Positions 35,084-43,286 of a stretch of DNA of 64,000 nucleotides are shown one piece after another. The first letter of the stretch is position 1, and each line of letters starts with the position of its first letter. Source of the stretch: Sphingomonas sp. ID1715 (GTDB lineage: Bacteria; Pseudomonadota; Alphaproteobacteria; Sphingomonadales; Sphingomonadaceae); contig NZ_JABEPR010000003.1 of assembly GCF_013044515.1 (NCBI RefSeq), positions 248,001-312,000 on the forward strand, written 5' to 3'. Both the position numbers and the translations under genes were made by a program. A model generated the notes under the pieces. That model ran no database searches. It was not told where the DNA came from and saw only the letters and a program-made list of their open reading frames with translations.

Positions 35084-35891
35084 CGGCCGCGGCGAGGAGT
35101 TGCGGCACGCAGTCGCCGTGATGGATGTAGAGATCGGGCTCGATCGCCTCGAGCTCGATCAACGCCAGCTTGCCGTCGAGGCGACGGATCAGGTCGATAC
35201 GGACGTAGAGCGGCTCGCCCGGAGCAGCGGCGAATGCGGCTTGGGCGACCGCGACGGCTTCATCGTCCGGCTGCCATGGCGTGTTCACGCCGCCGAACTG
35301 GGGCTGGATGCGGAAGTCGCTCCCTTGCGCCACCTTGCGGATGGCATGGCTGAAGGTGCCGCCGATATAGAAGAGCGAATATTCGCCCTCGGTCTGGATG
35401 GCGGGAAGGAAGGGCTGCACCATCGCGGCGGGCAGCGCCGGCGCAGCGTCGGCGCGGGTGAGCCGGTGCGTCAGATAGCTGCCGGCCGACACTTGCGGCT
35501 TCACCACCAGTTCGTCGCAACCGAACCGATCGAAGGCGGTCGAGACCGACCCCTGGTCGGCATCGCCGAACCAGGTGGGCACGGTCGGGACGCCCGCGCG
35601 CTCCAGCTCGGCCAGATAGGTCTTGCGCGTGTTCCAGCGCATCAGCGCGGCGGCGTTGAACAGGGGGATTTTGGCGGGCCAGCGATCGAGCAAGGCCAGC
35701 CACTCATCGAGCGCGGTGTGATAGCCCCAGGCGAGCAGCGCGGTGGCGGGCCGGTCTCCGGCTTCGGGCCAGGGCCGCGGCCGCAGGTCCAGCCCGGCGG
35801 CCGCGAACGCCTCGATATAGGATTTGGCCTGTTCGGCTGCCTCCGGCGCATAGGCATTGCGCGCCGGAGGCGTGAGGATGTCGACGATCAT
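35052..35891 (-). CDS. ATP-grasp family protein (RimK/glutathione-synthetase-like)
   Basis: A 279-residue protein. It has no obvious pre-ATP-grasp Rossmann motif but a recognisable ATP-grasp core: L-V-V-K-P-Q-V-S-A-G-S-Y, then Y-V-R-I-D-L-I-R and L-I-E-L-E-A-I-E-P-D-L-Y near the end. It would ligate a carboxylate to an amine or thiol using ATP; substrates are unknown. The start is the second of two nearby ATGs (M-I-V-D-I-L). Confidence 0.75.
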   Translation of the reverse strand: MIVDILTPPARNAYAPEAAEQAKSYIEAFAAAGLDLRPRPWPEAGDRPATALLAWGYHTALDEWLALLDRWPAKIPLFNAAALMRWNTRKTYLAELERAGVPTVPTWFGDADQGSVSTAFDRFGCDELVVKPQVSAGSYLTHRLTRADAAPALPAAMVQPFLPAIQTEGEYSLFYIGGTFSHAIRKVAQGSDFRIQPQFGGVNTPWQPDDEAVAVAQAAFAAAPGEPLYVRIDLIRRLDGKLALIELEAIEPDLYIHHGDCVPQLLAAAVTRALADHAS

Positions 35892-35910
35892 CGGCAACGA
35901 AGAAGGCGGA

Positions 35911-37335
35911 TCAGGCGGGCTCGCCGACCACCGACTTCACTTCCATAAAGTCGGTCAGGCCGTATTTGCCGTTCTCACGACCATTGCCCGACTGTTTGTA
36001 GCCGCCGAACGGCGCGCCCGGATCGGGCGACCAGCTGTTGATCGTGACCAGGCCGGCGCGCAGCCGCCGCGCGACCTTGGCCGCTTTCGCCGGATCGCCG
36101 GAGATCGTTGCCGACAGGCCATAGGCCGTGTCGTTGGCGATGCGGATGCCATCTTCCTCATCCTTGTAGGTCATGATCGTGGCGACCGGGCCGAACACTT
36201 CCTCCTGGGCGATGCGCATGTCCGGCGTCACGTCACGGAACAGCGTCGGCCGGATATAGAAGCCGCGATTGACGCCTTCGGGCAGGCCGGTGCCGCCGGT
36301 GACGAGGGTCGCGCCTTCGTCGATCGCGCTCTGGATCAGGCCCTGGATCTTCTCCCATTGGGTGCGGTTCACGACCGGGCCGATGTGCTGGCCATCGGCG
36401 AGTGGATCGCCGACCGGCGTTGCTTCCATCATCGCCTTGATGAAGCCCGCGGCCTCCTCGACCTGGCTCTGGTGGACGAGCACGCGCGTCGGCGCGATGC
36501 AGCTCTGGCCGGTATTGGCGAGCACACCCATGACGGTCGGCGGCAGCACTGCGTTCAGATCGGCGCCTTCCAGCACCAGATTGGGCGCCTTGCCGCCGAG
36601 CTCCTGATGCACGCGCTTGACGGTCGGGGCGGCGGCGGCGGCGATGGCGATGCCGGCGCGGGTCGAACCGGTGAAGCTCACCATGTCGACATCGGGATGC
36701 GCGGAAAGGGTGGCGCCGACGGTCGGTCCGTCGCCCTGCACCAGATTGAACACGCCCGCCGGCACGCCCGCTTCGTGCAGAATTTCCGCCAGGATCGCGG
36801 CATTGGCGGGCGTTTCCTCGGACGGCTTCAGCACCATGGTGTTGCCGGCGGCGAGCGCGGGCGCGACCTTGGCGGCGATCTGGTTGATCGGCCAGTTCCA
36901 GGGGGTGATCATCGCGACGACCCCGATCGGCTCGTGCAGCACCTTGGTCGAGCCGATCACTTCCTCGAACTTGAACTCCTTCAGCGCGCGGAGCGTGAAC
37001 ATGAAGTGGCCGAGGCCGGCCGGCGCCTGCGCGCCGATCGACAGGCTCATCGGCGCACCCATCTCGATCGAGATCGCGCGGGCGAGGTCCGGAATGCGCG
37101 GCTTGTACGCAGCGATGATCCGCTCGAGCAGGGCGATCCGCTCTTCGACGCTCGTCTGCGAGAAGCTGTCAAAGGCGCGGCGGGCGGCGGCAACAGCCTT
37201 GTCTGCATCGGCCTGGCTGCCGAGCGTGATCTCGGTGCAGGGCTCCTCGGTCGCCGGATTGATGACTTGGTGGCGCCTGCCACCGTCGCTGTCGACCCAT
37301 TTGCCGTCGATATAATGCTGCAGATAGCTCATCAT
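35911..37335 (-). CDS. NAD(P)-dependent aldehyde dehydrogenase
   Basis: A 474-residue ALDH-superfamily enzyme. Catalytic residues are present: Asn in P-W-N-W-P, general-base Glu in E-L-G-G-K-A-P and nucleophile Cys in T-G-Q-S-C-I-A. The nearest remembered family is the broad sphingomonad aldehyde dehydrogenase group. ATG at 37335 (M-M-S-Y-L-Q-H-Y) is chosen; the frame is open further upstream but would run through the palindromic operator candidate. Confidence 0.9.
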   Translation of the reverse strand: MMSYLQHYIDGKWVDSDGGRRHQVINPATEEPCTEITLGSQADADKAVAAARRAFDSFSQTSVEERIALLERIIAAYKPRIPDLARAISIEMGAPMSLSIGAQAPAGLGHFMFTLRALKEFKFEEVIGSTKVLHEPIGVVAMITPWNWPINQIAAKVAPALAAGNTMVLKPSEETPANAAILAEILHEAGVPAGVFNLVQGDGPTVGATLSAHPDVDMVSFTGSTRAGIAIAAAAAPTVKRVHQELGGKAPNLVLEGADLNAVLPPTVMGVLANTGQSCIAPTRVLVHQSQVEEAAGFIKAMMEATPVGDPLADGQHIGPVVNRTQWEKIQGLIQSAIDEGATLVTGGTGLPEGVNRGFYIRPTLFRDVTPDMRIAQEEVFGPVATIMTYKDEEDGIRIANDTAYGLSATISGDPAKAAKVARRLRAGLVTINSWSPDPGAPFGGYKQSGNGRENGKYGLTDFMEVKSVVGEPA

Positions 37336-37369
37336 GGCTTCGCTCTCCCGACTCCGGTTTGCCGTCAGA

Positions 37370-37387
37370 TTGCGTTTCTGAACGCAA
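37370..37387. promoter_or_regulatory. Palindromic operator candidate upstream of ALDH
   Basis: A perfect inverted repeat TTGCGTT-TCTG-AACGCAA about 35 bases before the ALDH start codon. Arms of 7 bp with a 4-base centre fit a TetR- or LysR-like dimer site. No regulator gene is adjacent. Confidence 0.5.
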
Positions 37388-37402
37388 CTGGCAAGCACAG
37401 AG

Positions 37403-38326
37403 TCAGCCGCTCCCTCCGGGACAGTAGCGAGCCTTCTCGTCCGGCGCCCCGCGCAGCCGGGTGTCGATGTAATAAGCGATCATGCCGCGCACCCGCTTCC
37501 GGTCGTCCTGCGGAACGAACTCCGCGGCATCACGCAGCCAGCCTTCGACGCAAACCTCCTTCGCGGACGAGCCCGCAGTGCAGTCGAGCAGCCTGTCGAA
37601 CGCCGCCCGCCATCGGGTGAAGGCCGCGCGATCCATAGGTGCGCCATGGCCAGGGACGAGCGTGCGGAACGGCAATTTGGCGATATTGCCGAGCGCCTTG
37701 CGCCAGCCTTCCGGACACGCGGTGTCCATGAAGGGCGCAAACGTCACCACCAGATCACCGATGATCGCGAGTCGCTCTGCACGGTCGTAGAGCCACACGT
37801 CGCCCGCCGTGGCCGCATAGGGTTCGAGATGCACATCGAAGCGGCGGCCGGCGATTGTCATCGGTCCGCTTCCACGCACGACCAGCGAGGGACGGAGATT
37901 GGCGAGGTCATCCATCGCAGCCATGTCGCGCCTGATCTCGGTGACTTGCTCGGGCGGCGCCTTGCCGCTCGCGAGATAGGCTTCGGCACCGGTGCGGCTG
38001 CGCGGGAAGAAGCCTTTCAGCGCCCCTTCGACCGCGGAACTGCCGATGATGGGCACGCCCGGATAGGCGGCACGGACCTCGGCGTTGCCGCCGGTGTGAT
38101 CGAGATGCCAGTGGGTGTTGACGATCGCGGCGATCGGACGTCCACGCGCCTTGGCGGCGGCGATGATTTCGTCCTGATGTGCGGGGTGACGGCCGGTGTC
38201 GACCAGCACCAGGCCCTGCGGAGCGTCGATCAGGATGGAGTTGCCGTCAGGCCCGTTGCCAGCCGGAAAGCTGCCGGGGATCAGCGTCCAGGCAGCAGCA
38301 GCGAGCAGGGCGGAGGCAGGCGCCAT
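37403..38326 (-). CDS. MBL-fold metallo-hydrolase
   Basis: A 307-residue secreted MBL-fold protein. The zinc motif N-T-H-W-H-L-D-H-T-G-G-N is intact, with further ligands in I-G-D-L-V-V and V-P-G-H-G-A. A weak N-terminal hydrophobic segment could be a signal. Cysteines cluster at the C-terminal end (L-L-D-C, E-V-C-V, R-Y-C). It resembles quinoprotein-relay or class B-like periplasmic hydrolases; the substrate is unknown. Confidence 0.82.
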   Translation of the reverse strand: MAPASALLAAAAWTLIPGSFPAGNGPDGNSILIDAPQGLVLVDTGRHPAHQDEIIAAAKARGRPIAAIVNTHWHLDHTGGNAEVRAAYPGVPIIGSSAVEGALKGFFPRSRTGAEAYLASGKAPPEQVTEIRRDMAAMDDLANLRPSLVVRGSGPMTIAGRRFDVHLEPYAATAGDVWLYDRAERLAIIGDLVVTFAPFMDTACPEGWRKALGNIAKLPFRTLVPGHGAPMDRAAFTRWRAAFDRLLDCTAGSSAKEVCVEGWLRDAAEFVPQDDRKRVRGMIAYYIDTRLRGAPDEKARYCPGGSG

Positions 38327-38403
38327 TCCCGCAGTCTAGCTCGACGGGTGACCACAAGTGAGCGCCCCCGTCGAACGGCGTCAGCCATTCGCCGAAGATC
38401 GGC

Positions 38404-38763
38404 TCAGCGCGAGGCCATCTGCCGCGCGCGCTCGAGCCCTCGCTGCGCAAGATCGTGCGACCAGACCTGGTGATTGCTGCCGGTCAACATCAGCACGTTA
38501 TCGCCCGCCATCACCTGACGGTAGAGCGCGGCGGCCTGATCGGCGCGGCCGGTCTTGGCATAGACATGGGCCAGGTTGATCAGCACCGACGGTTCATAGG
38601 GCTCCTGCGCCCGCTGCGCGACGAGCCGCGCTTCCGCGCCGGCCAGGTCATCGCGCTGAATGGCGTTGAAGCCGTAGCGCTGTTCCTGTGTCTGCGCCGC
38701 GCCAGGGGTGGCGGCGAAGCCTGCAACCAGCATGGCGAGCATCATTTTACGCGAGCCGCTCAT
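38404..38763 (-). CDS. Periplasmic TPR-like protein
   Basis: A 119-residue protein with a signal peptide (M-L-A-M-L-V-A-G-F-A-A...G-A-A-Q) followed by one to two tetratricopeptide-like helix pairs (L-I-N-L-A-H-V-Y-A-K-T-G-R-A-D-Q-A). Probably a periplasmic scaffold. ATG at 38763 (M-S-G-S-R-K) begins the signal. Confidence 0.7.
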   Translation of the reverse strand: MSGSRKMMLAMLVAGFAATPGAAQTQEQRYGFNAIQRDDLAGAEARLVAQRAQEPYEPSVLINLAHVYAKTGRADQAAALYRQVMAGDNVLMLTGSNHQVWSHDLAQRGLERARQMASR

Positions 38764-38847
38764 GGTTCTCTCCTGCACATGACATCCTCGTGGCAGGATC
38801 ATGACACTGATGTGACAGATGTGAAAAGAAGAGATTTGTTACAGTCT

Positions 38848-41160
38848 CTAAGCCCTTGATTTGTGACGTATGTTCGCTGGACGACCGCGCCGCTTCATCG
38901 GCCGCGTGCGATCGGTTCGGCTGCGCTGCGGACGACTCGTCCCACCCTCCGCCAGTTCGAAGCGCAGCGAGCCGGTGACCGGATTGGCCTCGGCGAGCCG
39001 CAGCGTCAGCCGCTGACCCGGCGCGAAACGCGTTTCGGTGTCTTCGCCGGTGAGTGTCTGGCTCGCTTCGTCGTAGCGGAAATATTCGGTGCCGAGCGTC
39101 GAGACCGGCACCAGGCCGTCGCCGCCCAATCCCTCCACCGTCGCGAAGAAGCCGAAGGGCTGCACACCGGTGATCCGCGTCTCGACCAGCTCGCCGACGC
39201 GCTCCGACAGATAGGCGGCGACATAGCGGTCGACCGTCTCGCGCTCGGCTTCCATGGCCCGGCGCTCCAGGCGGCTGATCGCTTCGCCGATCAGGTCCAT
39301 CGCCTCGCTCTCGCCGGCGGTCAGCGCCGTCTGCCGCACTTCGGGTTCCAGGCCATAGGCGCCGACCAGCGAGCGATGCACGATCAGGTCGGCATAGCGG
39401 CGGATCGGGCTGGTGAAATGGGCGTAGGAGCCGAGCGCCAGCCCGAAATGCCCGGCATTTTCCGGACCGTAATAGGCCTGCGTCTGGGTGCGGAGGATCT
39501 GCTCCATCACCTGCGGCCGGAACTCGGCATCGCCCACGCGTTCGATGATGCGATTGAAGGTCCCTGGCTTGATGACCTGGCCCAAGGCGAATTCCAGGTC
39601 GAAGGTCTTCAGATAATCCTTTAGCGCGACCAGTTTCTCGCGGCTCGGCGGCTCGTGATCGCGGTACATGACCGGCGCCTTCTTCGCCTCCAGCGCCTTG
39701 GCGGCGGCGACATTGGCGGCAATCATGTAATCCTCGATCAGCTTGTGCGCATCGAGCCGCTCGCGTGGCGCCACCGACATGATGCGGCCCTTCTCGTCCA
39801 GCACCACGCGGCGCTCGGGCAGGTCGAGCTCCAGCGGCTCCCGCTTCGCCCGCGCCTTGTACATGGCCCGCCAGCACGCCCAGAGGGGGACGAGGGTGGA
39901 TCGGACGAGCTCCGAACTGAGCCCCTCCCCTTCAGGGGAGGGGTTGGGGTGGGGCAGACTCCTCTGGGCGAGCAGACGCTCGCCCCCACCCCCGTCCCCT
40001 CCCCTGAAGGGGAGGGGCTCAAGGTCGTCGATTGCCGCCTGCGCATCCTCATAGGCGATGTTCCTCGCGATCCGCACGACCGCCCGGGTGAAGCGCCAGG
40101 TCTTGAGCTGCCCGTCCTTGCCGATCGTCATGTGGCAGGCGAGGGCAGCTCGATCGACACCCTCTTTCAGCGAACAGACATTGGCTGAAAGCGTCTCCGG
40201 CAGCATCGGCACGACACGATCGGGGAAATAGACGCTGTTGCCCCGCTTGCGCGCCTCGCGGTCGAGTTGCGAACCGGGGCGCACATAGAAGCTGACGTCC
40301 GCGATCGCGACGATGGCGTTCCAGCCCTGCTCCGTCTCTTCGGCCCAGACCGCGTCGTCATGATCGCGCGCATCGACCGGATCGATGGCGACGATCGGCA
40401 GGTGCCGCAGATCCTCGCGCTGGCCGAGCGGCAGCTTTGCCATCCGCTCGGCCTCTTCGAGCAGGTCTTCGCGGAACAGGTGCGGGATGCCGTGGCGGTG
40501 AATGGCGATGAGCGAGAAGCTGCGCGGCTCGAACGGGTCGCCCAGCCGCTCCACGACACGCGCGGCGATCCGCGGCGGGCGACCGGTTTTCTCCGCCAGC
40601 ACCAGGTCACCGACCGCTGCATCGCCATGATCCGACACGGGAAAGTCGCGCCGCTCACGCTTCTCCACGCCCTGCAGGAACCAGCGCTCGCCCTCCTTGT
40701 GCAGCACGCCGAGCATCAATTCCTCGCCGCGGGCGAGCTTCTTCATCGGATGCGCGATCCAGCCCTTGCCGGCCTCCTCGGTGCGGCTGAGCACGCGGTC
40801 GCCGACGCCGAGCGCCGACTGCTTCTTGCGTTCGCGGATGCGGAGCTTAGGCGCTGGCGCGTCCGCCTGCCACTGCTCCGGCACCGCCCAGGCCTGTCCG
40901 TCCTCGTCGACATCGACGATGCGCAGCACCGTGACCTTGGGGATGCCGCCCATCTTGTGGAAGGCGCGGCCGGGCGCACTGTCGATCAGCCCTTCATCGG
41001 CCATGTCCTTGAGCAGTGCCTTGAGCGCGACCTTGTCCGCGCCGTGCAGGCCGAAGGCGCGCGCGATCTCCCGCTTGCCGGCAGGGGCGTCCGAGGTGGC
41101 GATGAAATCGAGGATCTGCTCGCGGGATGGCAGACCAGGCACGCGCTTCGGCTTGGGCAT
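38848..41160 (-). CDS. rnr: Ribonuclease R with in-frame repeat insertion
   Basis: A 770-residue 3'-5' exoribonuclease. An N-terminal helix-turn-helix-like domain and cold-shock domains precede the RNB catalytic core (A-I-D-P-V-D-A-R-D-H-D-D-A-V with metal-binding Asp residues), and a C-terminal S1 domain and basic tail follow. Residues about 381-414 (G-G-D-G-G-G-G-E-R ... N-P-S-P-E-G-E-G) are encoded by a family C palindromic repeat between a helix ending A-I-D-D and V-R-S-T-L-V-P. In RNase R this region is a solvent-facing helical segment, so the insertion is probably tolerated. Confidence 0.92.
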   Translation of the reverse strand: MPKPKRVPGLPSREQILDFIATSDAPAGKREIARAFGLHGADKVALKALLKDMADEGLIDSAPGRAFHKMGGIPKVTVLRIVDVDEDGQAWAVPEQWQADAPAPKLRIRERKKQSALGVGDRVLSRTEEAGKGWIAHPMKKLARGEELMLGVLHKEGERWFLQGVEKRERRDFPVSDHGDAAVGDLVLAEKTGRPPRIAARVVERLGDPFEPRSFSLIAIHRHGIPHLFREDLLEEAERMAKLPLGQREDLRHLPIVAIDPVDARDHDDAVWAEETEQGWNAIVAIADVSFYVRPGSQLDREARKRGNSVYFPDRVVPMLPETLSANVCSLKEGVDRAALACHMTIGKDGQLKTWRFTRAVVRIARNIAYEDAQAAIDDLEPLPFRGGDGGGGERLLAQRSLPHPNPSPEGEGLSSELVRSTLVPLWACWRAMYKARAKREPLELDLPERRVVLDEKGRIMSVAPRERLDAHKLIEDYMIAANVAAAKALEAKKAPVMYRDHEPPSREKLVALKDYLKTFDLEFALGQVIKPGTFNRIIERVGDAEFRPQVMEQILRTQTQAYYGPENAGHFGLALGSYAHFTSPIRRYADLIVHRSLVGAYGLEPEVRQTALTAGESEAMDLIGEAISRLERRAMEAERETVDRYVAAYLSERVGELVETRITGVQPFGFFATVEGLGGDGLVPVSTLGTEYFRYDEASQTLTGEDTETRFAPGQRLTLRLAEANPVTGSLRFELAEGGTSRPQRSRTDRTRPMKRRGRPANIRHKSRA
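39919..40019. repeat. Family C palindromic element inside rnr
   Basis: Outer arms AGCCCCTCCCCTTCAGGGGA and its reverse complement at the two ends, with inner GC-rich hairpins, about 101 bp. It is read through in frame in RNase R. Confidence 0.9.
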
Positions 41161-41208
41161 AGGCTCTCCTATGCCTCCAACCGCTGCCCGCGCTACTTGT
41201 TTCGGCGG

Positions 41209-41562
41209 CTAGACCGTGAAGCTCTCGCCGCAGCCGCAGCTGCCCTTCGCGTTCGGGTTCTGGAACACGAAGCCGGCGGTGAAATCATCCTCGACCCAGT
41301 CCATCGTCGATCCGATCAGATAGAGGATCGAGCCGCCATCGACGAACAGCGTGCCGCCCGGCGTTTCGATCCGCTCGTCCAGCGGCTTGGCTTCGGTGAC
41401 ATAGTCGACCGAATAGGCGAGGCCCGAGCAGCCGCGGCGCGGCGTCGACAGCTTGACGCCGATCGCATCTTCAGGCGCGCGAGCCATCAGCGCTGCAATA
41501 CGCGCCTCGGCAGCGGGGGTGAGGTTCAGCGCCTTCGGGCGTTCACGGGTGACAGTTGCCAT
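41209..41562 (-). CDS. sufA: A-type iron-sulfur carrier SufA/ErpA-like
   Basis: A 117-residue A-type scaffold/carrier. The three cluster cysteines are Cys in R-R-G-C-S-G-L-A-Y and the C-G-C pair in G-S-C-G-C-G-E-S-F. It delivers clusters made by SufBCD to apo-proteins. Last gene of the SUF operon, separated from sufT by a family A repeat. Confidence 0.9.
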   Translation of the reverse strand: MATVTRERPKALNLTPAAEARIAALMARAPEDAIGVKLSTPRRGCSGLAYSVDYVTEAKPLDERIETPGGTLFVDGGSILYLIGSTMDWVEDDFTAGFVFQNPNAKGSCGCGESFTV

Positions 41563-41578
41563 AATGACCTATCTTCTC

Positions 41579-41635
41579 CCGTTCGCTTCGAGCGTAGTCG
41601 AGAAGCGTATCTCGACTTCGCTCGATACGAACGGA
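41579..41635. repeat. Family A palindromic element between sufT and sufA
   Basis: Facing cores TTCGAGCGTAGTCGAGAAGC and TCTCGACTTCGCTCGATACG fill most of the 78-base gap. It could fold as a hairpin in the mRNA between the last two SUF genes. Confidence 0.9.
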
Positions 41636-41640
41636 GATAT

Positions 41641-42105
41641 TTATAACATGCCGAGTTCGAGCTTGGCCTCATCGGACATCTTGGCGGGGTCCCAAGGCGG
41701 GTCCCAGACGAGGTTCACTTCCGCGTCCCCGATCCCTGGCACGGCGCCGACGCGCAGCTCGACCTCGCCCGGCATCGATTCGGCGACCGGACAGTGCGGC
41801 GTGGTCAGGGTCATCGCCACCACGGCATGCCCACCATTGATCTCGACGCCATAGATCAGGCCCAGATCGTAGATGTTCACCGGAATCTCCGGGTCGTAGA
41901 TTTCTTTCAGCGCCTCGATGACGGCTTCGTAAAGCGCGCCGCCCGGCTCCTCGCCGGACGGCTGTTCGGGCTTCTCGGCAAGAAAGCCCGCGAGATAATC
42001 GCGCTTCCGCTCAAAGCTCTCGCGCGATGCATCCTCGACGCGCGCCTTGGGCGGCGGCGCGACGCCGTCGACTTCTTCCACGCTGATCCGGCTCTGTTCG
42101 TTCAT
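41641..42105 (-). CDS. sufT: SufT / DUF59 iron-sulfur assembly protein
   Basis: A 154-residue protein with a DUF59 (MIP18) domain: I-Y-D-P-E-I-P-V-N-I-Y-D-L-G-L-I-Y and T-T-P-H-C-P-V-A with the reactive Cys. The first 50 residues are a charged extension. It is a maturation factor in SUF systems. The ATG overlaps the sufS stop (ATGA). Confidence 0.9.
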   Translation of the reverse strand: MNEQSRISVEEVDGVAPPPKARVEDASRESFERKRDYLAGFLAEKPEQPSGEEPGGALYEAVIEALKEIYDPEIPVNIYDLGLIYGVEINGGHAVVAMTLTTPHCPVAESMPGEVELRVGAVPGIGDAEVNLVWDPPWDPAKMSDEAKLELGML

Positions 42106-43286
42106 CCGAAAATCCTCGTCACGCGTTCCACGCCCCGCGCCAGCGCTTCGACATCGGCCGCGCTGTTATAGACGCCGAAGCTCGCGCGGGCCGTCGCAGG
42201 AACGCCCAGCACGTCCATCAGCGGCTGCGCACAGTGGTGGCCGGCGCGGATCGCGACCTGCCCCTCGTCCAATATGGTGCCGACGTCGTGCGGATGCACC
42301 CCCTCGATGGCGAAGCTGACGATGCCGGCCGAGTCCTCCGGCCCGAACAGCCGCACCGAGTTGATCGCCGACAGCCGATCGCGGGCGAGCTTGACGAGCG
42401 CGGTCTCGTGCGCGTGGATCGCCTCCAGTCCGATCGCCTCGACATAGTCGATGGCGGCGTGCAGCCCGAGCGCGCCGGTGATGTGCGGCGTGCCCGGCTC
42501 GAACCGCGCGGGCGGCGGCGCATAGGTCGTGCGCTCGAACGTCACCCGATCGATCATCGCGCCACCGCCCATGAACGGCGGCATGACGTCAAGCAGGTCG
42601 CCACGCCCCCACAGCACGCCGATTCCCGTTGGCCCGTAGAGCTTGTGGCCGGAGAATACGTAGAAATCGCAGTCGAGCGCCTGCACGTCGACCGGCAGGC
42701 GCGGCACCGCCTGGCAACCATCGAGCAGCAATTTTGCGCCGACGCGATGCGCCAGTTCGGCCGCCCGCCTGGCGTCGAGCACCGAGCCGAGCACGTTCGA
42801 GACATGGGCGAATGCGACCATCGCGTGGTCGGGGGTCAGTATCGCCTCGGCGGCGTCCAGGTCGATGCGACCATCGGGGGTGAGCGGGCAGACATCGATC
42901 TGCCAGCCAGCGAGCTGCCAGGGGACGATGTTGGAATGATGCTCGAGCTGGCTGAGCAGCACGCGCCGCTTGTCTGGCCAGCAATGCGCGACGAGGTTGA
43001 TGCCCTCCGTTGCCCCCCGCACGAACACGATCTCGTCCGCCTTGGCGCCGATGAACCGCGCGACCCGCTGCCGCGCCGCCTCATAGGCGAGCGTCATATC
43101 CGCCGACCGCTGGTACACGCCCCGATGCACGGTGGCGTAGGTGGTGCCATAGGCGCGGGTGATCGCATCGATGACGACCTGCGGCTTCTGCGCTGTGGCG
43201 GCGGTGTCGAGATAGGCCCAGCCGGCCGGGATGGCAGGGAAATCGGCGACGAGGTCGAGAGGGCGGATGTCCAATATCGTCGCCAT
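42102..43286 (-). CDS. sufS: Cysteine desulfurase SufS
   Basis: A 394-residue PLP enzyme that draws sulfur from cysteine for cluster assembly. The PLP lysine lies in S-G-H-K-L-Y-G-P-T-G-I-G and the persulfide Cys in R-A-G-H-H-C-A-Q-P-L. The ATG overlaps the sufD stop (TGATG), so the C-terminal SufD tail encoded by a repeat directly precedes SufS translation. Confidence 0.95.
   Translation of the reverse strand: MATILDIRPLDLVADFPAIPAGWAYLDTAATAQKPQVVIDAITRAYGTTYATVHRGVYQRSADMTLAYEAARQRVARFIGAKADEIVFVRGATEGINLVAHCWPDKRRVLLSQLEHHSNIVPWQLAGWQIDVCPLTPDGRIDLDAAEAILTPDHAMVAFAHVSNVLGSVLDARRAAELAHRVGAKLLLDGCQAVPRLPVDVQALDCDFYVFSGHKLYGPTGIGVLWGRGDLLDVMPPFMGGGAMIDRVTFERTTYAPPPARFEPGTPHITGALGLHAAIDYVEAIGLEAIHAHETALVKLARDRLSAINSVRLFGPEDSAGIVSFAIEGVHPHDVGTILDEGQVAIRAGHHCAQPLMDVLGVPATARASFGVYNSAADVEALARGVERVTRIFG

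Noticed and set aside
35857-37620. 587-codon open frame antisense to aldehyde dehydrogenase
   Set aside because: Shadow frame over an ALDH with all catalytic motifs; no start signal or domain.
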